From: Puniceicoccales bacterium
Lineage (GTDB): Bacteria > Verrucomicrobiota > Verrucomicrobiia > Opitutales > JAIRLG01
NCBI GenBank assembly: GCA_031255915.1
Contig: JAIRRP010000069.1
Coordinates: 1 to 7,156, forward strand
Reading direction: 5' to 3'
DNA: 7,156 bases
Position numbers and translations under genes: made by a program. The notes under the pieces are model-generated. The model was not told where the DNA came from. It did not search any database and was given only the letters and a program-made list of their open reading frames with translations. Positions within the stretch are counted from its first letter, which is position 1; the number at the start of each line of letters is the position of its first letter. Shown here piece by piece: positions 5,757 through 7,156 of the stretch.

Positions 5757-6611
5757 ATGAACAAAAAATTGTTTACTGCAGCAGTGGGTATTTCTTTCGC
5801 TGCTTTTTTGAGAGCTGAAGAGGGCAGCAATGCCGACGAGGTAAATTTCGATGATATCAGGAGCATTCAAGGATCGCCGTTATCGCTCAACGTGAATATA
5901 CGTTTCGATAGCGAAGACACCACATTCGGATGTAAAGGAGTGAAAAGATCCCCGTTCTTTACAGAGGATATATCCGTGATATATCCCTTCTCCGACAGTG
6001 GGAAAATTTATGTCGGTAATGAAAATGACCTATACCTAAAAGATGCCAGCTTCAATAGCCATTCATTCTACCTTGGTAGCTCTTACGGCATCAATGATCT
6101 CTTCACAGCCGATCTTCGCTATACCTACACCCTAATAGGCGGCGGTCGCAAAATTCGTCAAGAGACAAGATCAGAAGGGAAAAAAGACCATCGTCATGCA
6201 TTGCGCGCTTTGGTTAAAGCCAATACTTTCCTAAAGCCTTCCTTGGCCTACACCTACAATCTTACCCTAAGAAGGTCCAACATCAAAAGCACCATAGGCC
6301 ACACTTTCGACTTGGCATCCTTAGGCATAAATAAATTTTCTGTAAATCTAGGGGCCCATCTTGGCTATGCCCATACCCAAAGACCCAGCGGCAAAAAAGG
6401 CCTATTTGAAACAGGCGGTGATTTCAATGGATGGAAAAAAGGTTGGCTTTACTACGGAGCCAATACCGATTTAGTCTATGCATACAACGAGAATGTATCC
6501 GCAAGCGTCGGTGTAAATTATCAAGGTGCGAATCAAAAAAAGGCTTATCTTCTTAAGAAAGGTCGTAAGAATGCTGTTTGGGGATCATGCTCCATCAGCT
6601 GTGCTTTCTAA
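5757..6611 (+). CDS. Porin-like outer-membrane beta-barrel protein, copy 2
   Basis: This 284-residue paralogue of the upstream porin shares its start MNKKL, a Sec signal (cut about after LRA at 20), and the order of strands. Its RFDSEDTTFGCKG (49-61) corresponds to GFDSEYVYRGHK in copy 1. KIYVGNEND matches ELYFGNKNF, FDLASLGINKFSVNLGAHLGYAHTQRPSG matches the copy 1 block with SSFGINGFAVDISVKLGF, and WLYYGANTDLVYAYNENVSASVGVNYQGANQKKAY matches its penultimate strands. Mature copy 2 has an extra acidic N-terminal stretch (EEGSNADEVNFDD) and lacks the YVYRG core. It ends in Phe (SCSISCAF), the usual barrel-assembly signal. The loops are basic (KKDHRH, KKGRKN). It probably forms an outer-membrane channel, function otherwise unknown. 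A dedicated promoter and strong terminator mark it as a single-gene unit. No clear Shine-Dalgarno: the leader is A/T-rich with GGGTAATAATAAAAC. Confidence 0.8.
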   Translation: MNKKLFTAAVGISFAAFLRAEEGSNADEVNFDDIRSIQGSPLSLNVNIRFDSEDTTFGCKGVKRSPFFTEDISVIYPFSDSGKIYVGNENDLYLKDASFNSHSFYLGSSYGINDLFTADLRYTYTLIGGGRKIRQETRSEGKKDHRHALRALVKANTFLKPSLAYTYNLTLRRSNIKSTIGHTFDLASLGINKFSVNLGAHLGYAHTQRPSGKKGLFETGGDFNGWKKGWLYYGANTDLVYAYNENVSASVGVNYQGANQKKAYLLKKGRKNAVWGSCSISCAF

Positions 6612-6634
6612 ACCAGAAGTTTTTATAAAAGAAG

Positions 6635-6663
6635 AAATTCCCGAATACCTTCGGGAATTTTTT
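6635..6663 (+). terminator. Intrinsic terminator after the second porin gene
   Basis: AAATTCCCGAA (6635-6645) pairs perfectly with TTCGGGAATTT (6650-6660) around a TACC loop, and the stem end runs into a tract of six T (6658-6663). It starts 24 bases after the stop codon. This is the clearest rho-independent terminator in the window. Confidence 0.88.
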
Positions 6664-6708
6664 ATGTCTGGAAAAATATCCCACATGATAAATAATCAAA
6701 TGATTGAT

Positions 6709-6739
6709 TTGACACAGCATCTCGCAGCATCAGTCTAAT
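6709..6739 (+). promoter_or_regulatory. Possible promoter of the M42 peptidase gene
   Basis: A perfect TTGACA (6709-6714) is followed after a long 19-bp spacer by TCTAAT (6734-6739, 5 of 6). The -10 ends only 4 bases before the ATG at 6744, so a transcript from it would be leaderless or nearly so, which fits the absence of a Shine-Dalgarno. The unusual spacing makes this tentative. Confidence 0.35.
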
Positions 6740-6743
6740 CCTC

Positions 6744-7156
6744 ATGGAAATTCCTAGTTTTTTAAAGGAGCTCGTAGAGGCTCGATCTCCCTCTGGCCAT
6801 GAATTCGAAGCTCAACGGATCATCGATCGGCACATGTCTTCCATAGCCGACAGCTATACGAAAGACGTTCTCGGAAATCGTTATGCCGCCCTAAATCCAA
6901 AACATCCGTGCCAATTGATGTTCATGGGTCACATGGATGAGCTCGGATTCGCCATCCGCTACATCGACGAAAAAGGTTTCCTTTTTTTTGACCGCATTGG
7001 TGGCCACGACATAGGCATTATCTCCGGTCGGCATGTCCATATCCTAACGGGCAAAGGCATCATCAACGGCGTTACGGGAAAGCGCGCGGTACATCTCATG
7101 GATACCGAAGAGCGGCAAAAGGTTCCAAAGCTACATGACCTATGGATTGACATCGG
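6744..7156 (+). CDS. M42-family metallo-aminopeptidase, 3'-truncated
   Basis: The first 137 codons of a reading frame that runs off the window end. The N-terminus MEIPSFLKELVEARSPSGHE matches the 'flkeLteapgPSGyE' opening of M42 (FrvX/PepA/tetrahedral TET-type) peptidases. MGHMDELGFAIRYIDEKGFLFFDRIGGHD (61-89) matches the zinc-binding region, with His63 as expected metal ligand and Asp65 beside it. The segment from 97 on (VHILTGKGIINGVTGKR...) resembles the small beta domain that mediates oligomerisation, and LHDLWIDIG at the end matches the conserved 'DLyiDiGa' that follows. About 200 further residues, including the remaining metal ligands, should lie downstream. These cytosolic enzymes remove N-terminal residues from peptides and form large complexes. 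No Shine-Dalgarno precedes the ATG; the start fits the family alignment. Confidence 0.9.
   Translation, partial: MEIPSFLKELVEARSPSGHEFEAQRIIDRHMSSIADSYTKDVLGNRYAALNPKHPCQLMFMGHMDELGFAIRYIDEKGFLFFDRIGGHDIGIISGRHVHILTGKGIINGVTGKRAVHLMDTEERQKVPKLHDLWIDI

Noticed and set aside
5967..5986. Direct repeat GATATATCC twice, 2 bases apart.
   Set aside because: It lies inside the second porin coding sequence, is short and AT-rich, and encodes ordinary strand residues; no repeat array or regulatory context.

Overview
The window looks like a chromosomal segment from a Gram-negative bacterium. Two proteins have signal peptides and outer-membrane beta-barrel character, and a third has a signal peptide or lipobox. 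The gene content (a PF07399-like putative Na+/H+ antiporter, a tmk-holB pair, TorF/Gcw_chp-like porins and a class I type III secretion chaperone) suggests a host-associated member of the PVC group, perhaps Verrucomicrobiota/Opitutae. That placement is inference from gene types, not from a marker gene.

Layout from left to right: (i) the 3' part of an inner-membrane ion antiporter (+), truncated by the window start; (ii) a two-gene operon on the minus strand, reading from 2058 down to 1073, with an acidic 150-residue protein that has the build of a type III secretion class I chaperone followed by an unrecognised 165-residue helical Ala/Gly-rich protein that is probably its substrate; (iii) thymidylate kinase (tmk) and a DNA polymerase III delta'-like clamp-loader subunit (holB), overlapping by 29 bp (+); (iv) an unrecognised exported protein or lipoprotein of 250 residues (-); (v) two tandem, strongly diverged porin-like beta-barrel paralogues (+), each with its own TTGACA promoter and each followed by a hairpin; (vi) the 5' part of an M42-family metallo-aminopeptidase (+), cut by the window end.

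The housekeeping genes (antiporter, tmk, holB, peptidase) frame accessory, envelope- and host-facing genes. The most interesting element is the chaperone-plus-substrate operon wedged between the antiporter and tmk. It has the arrangement typical of a type III secretion effector with its dedicated chaperone, although no secretion apparatus gene lies in the window. Base composition differs clearly: 901-960 in the antiporter has 43 G/C of 60, while 4141-4200 in the exported-protein gene has 16 of 60. The two minus-strand accessory units share a similar putative promoter (TTGCGT, 16 bp, TAAAAT or TAGATT), which hints at common control. No RNA genes, CRISPR arrays, insertion sequences or attachment sites were recognised. 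No gene-free stretch exceeds about 240 bases.
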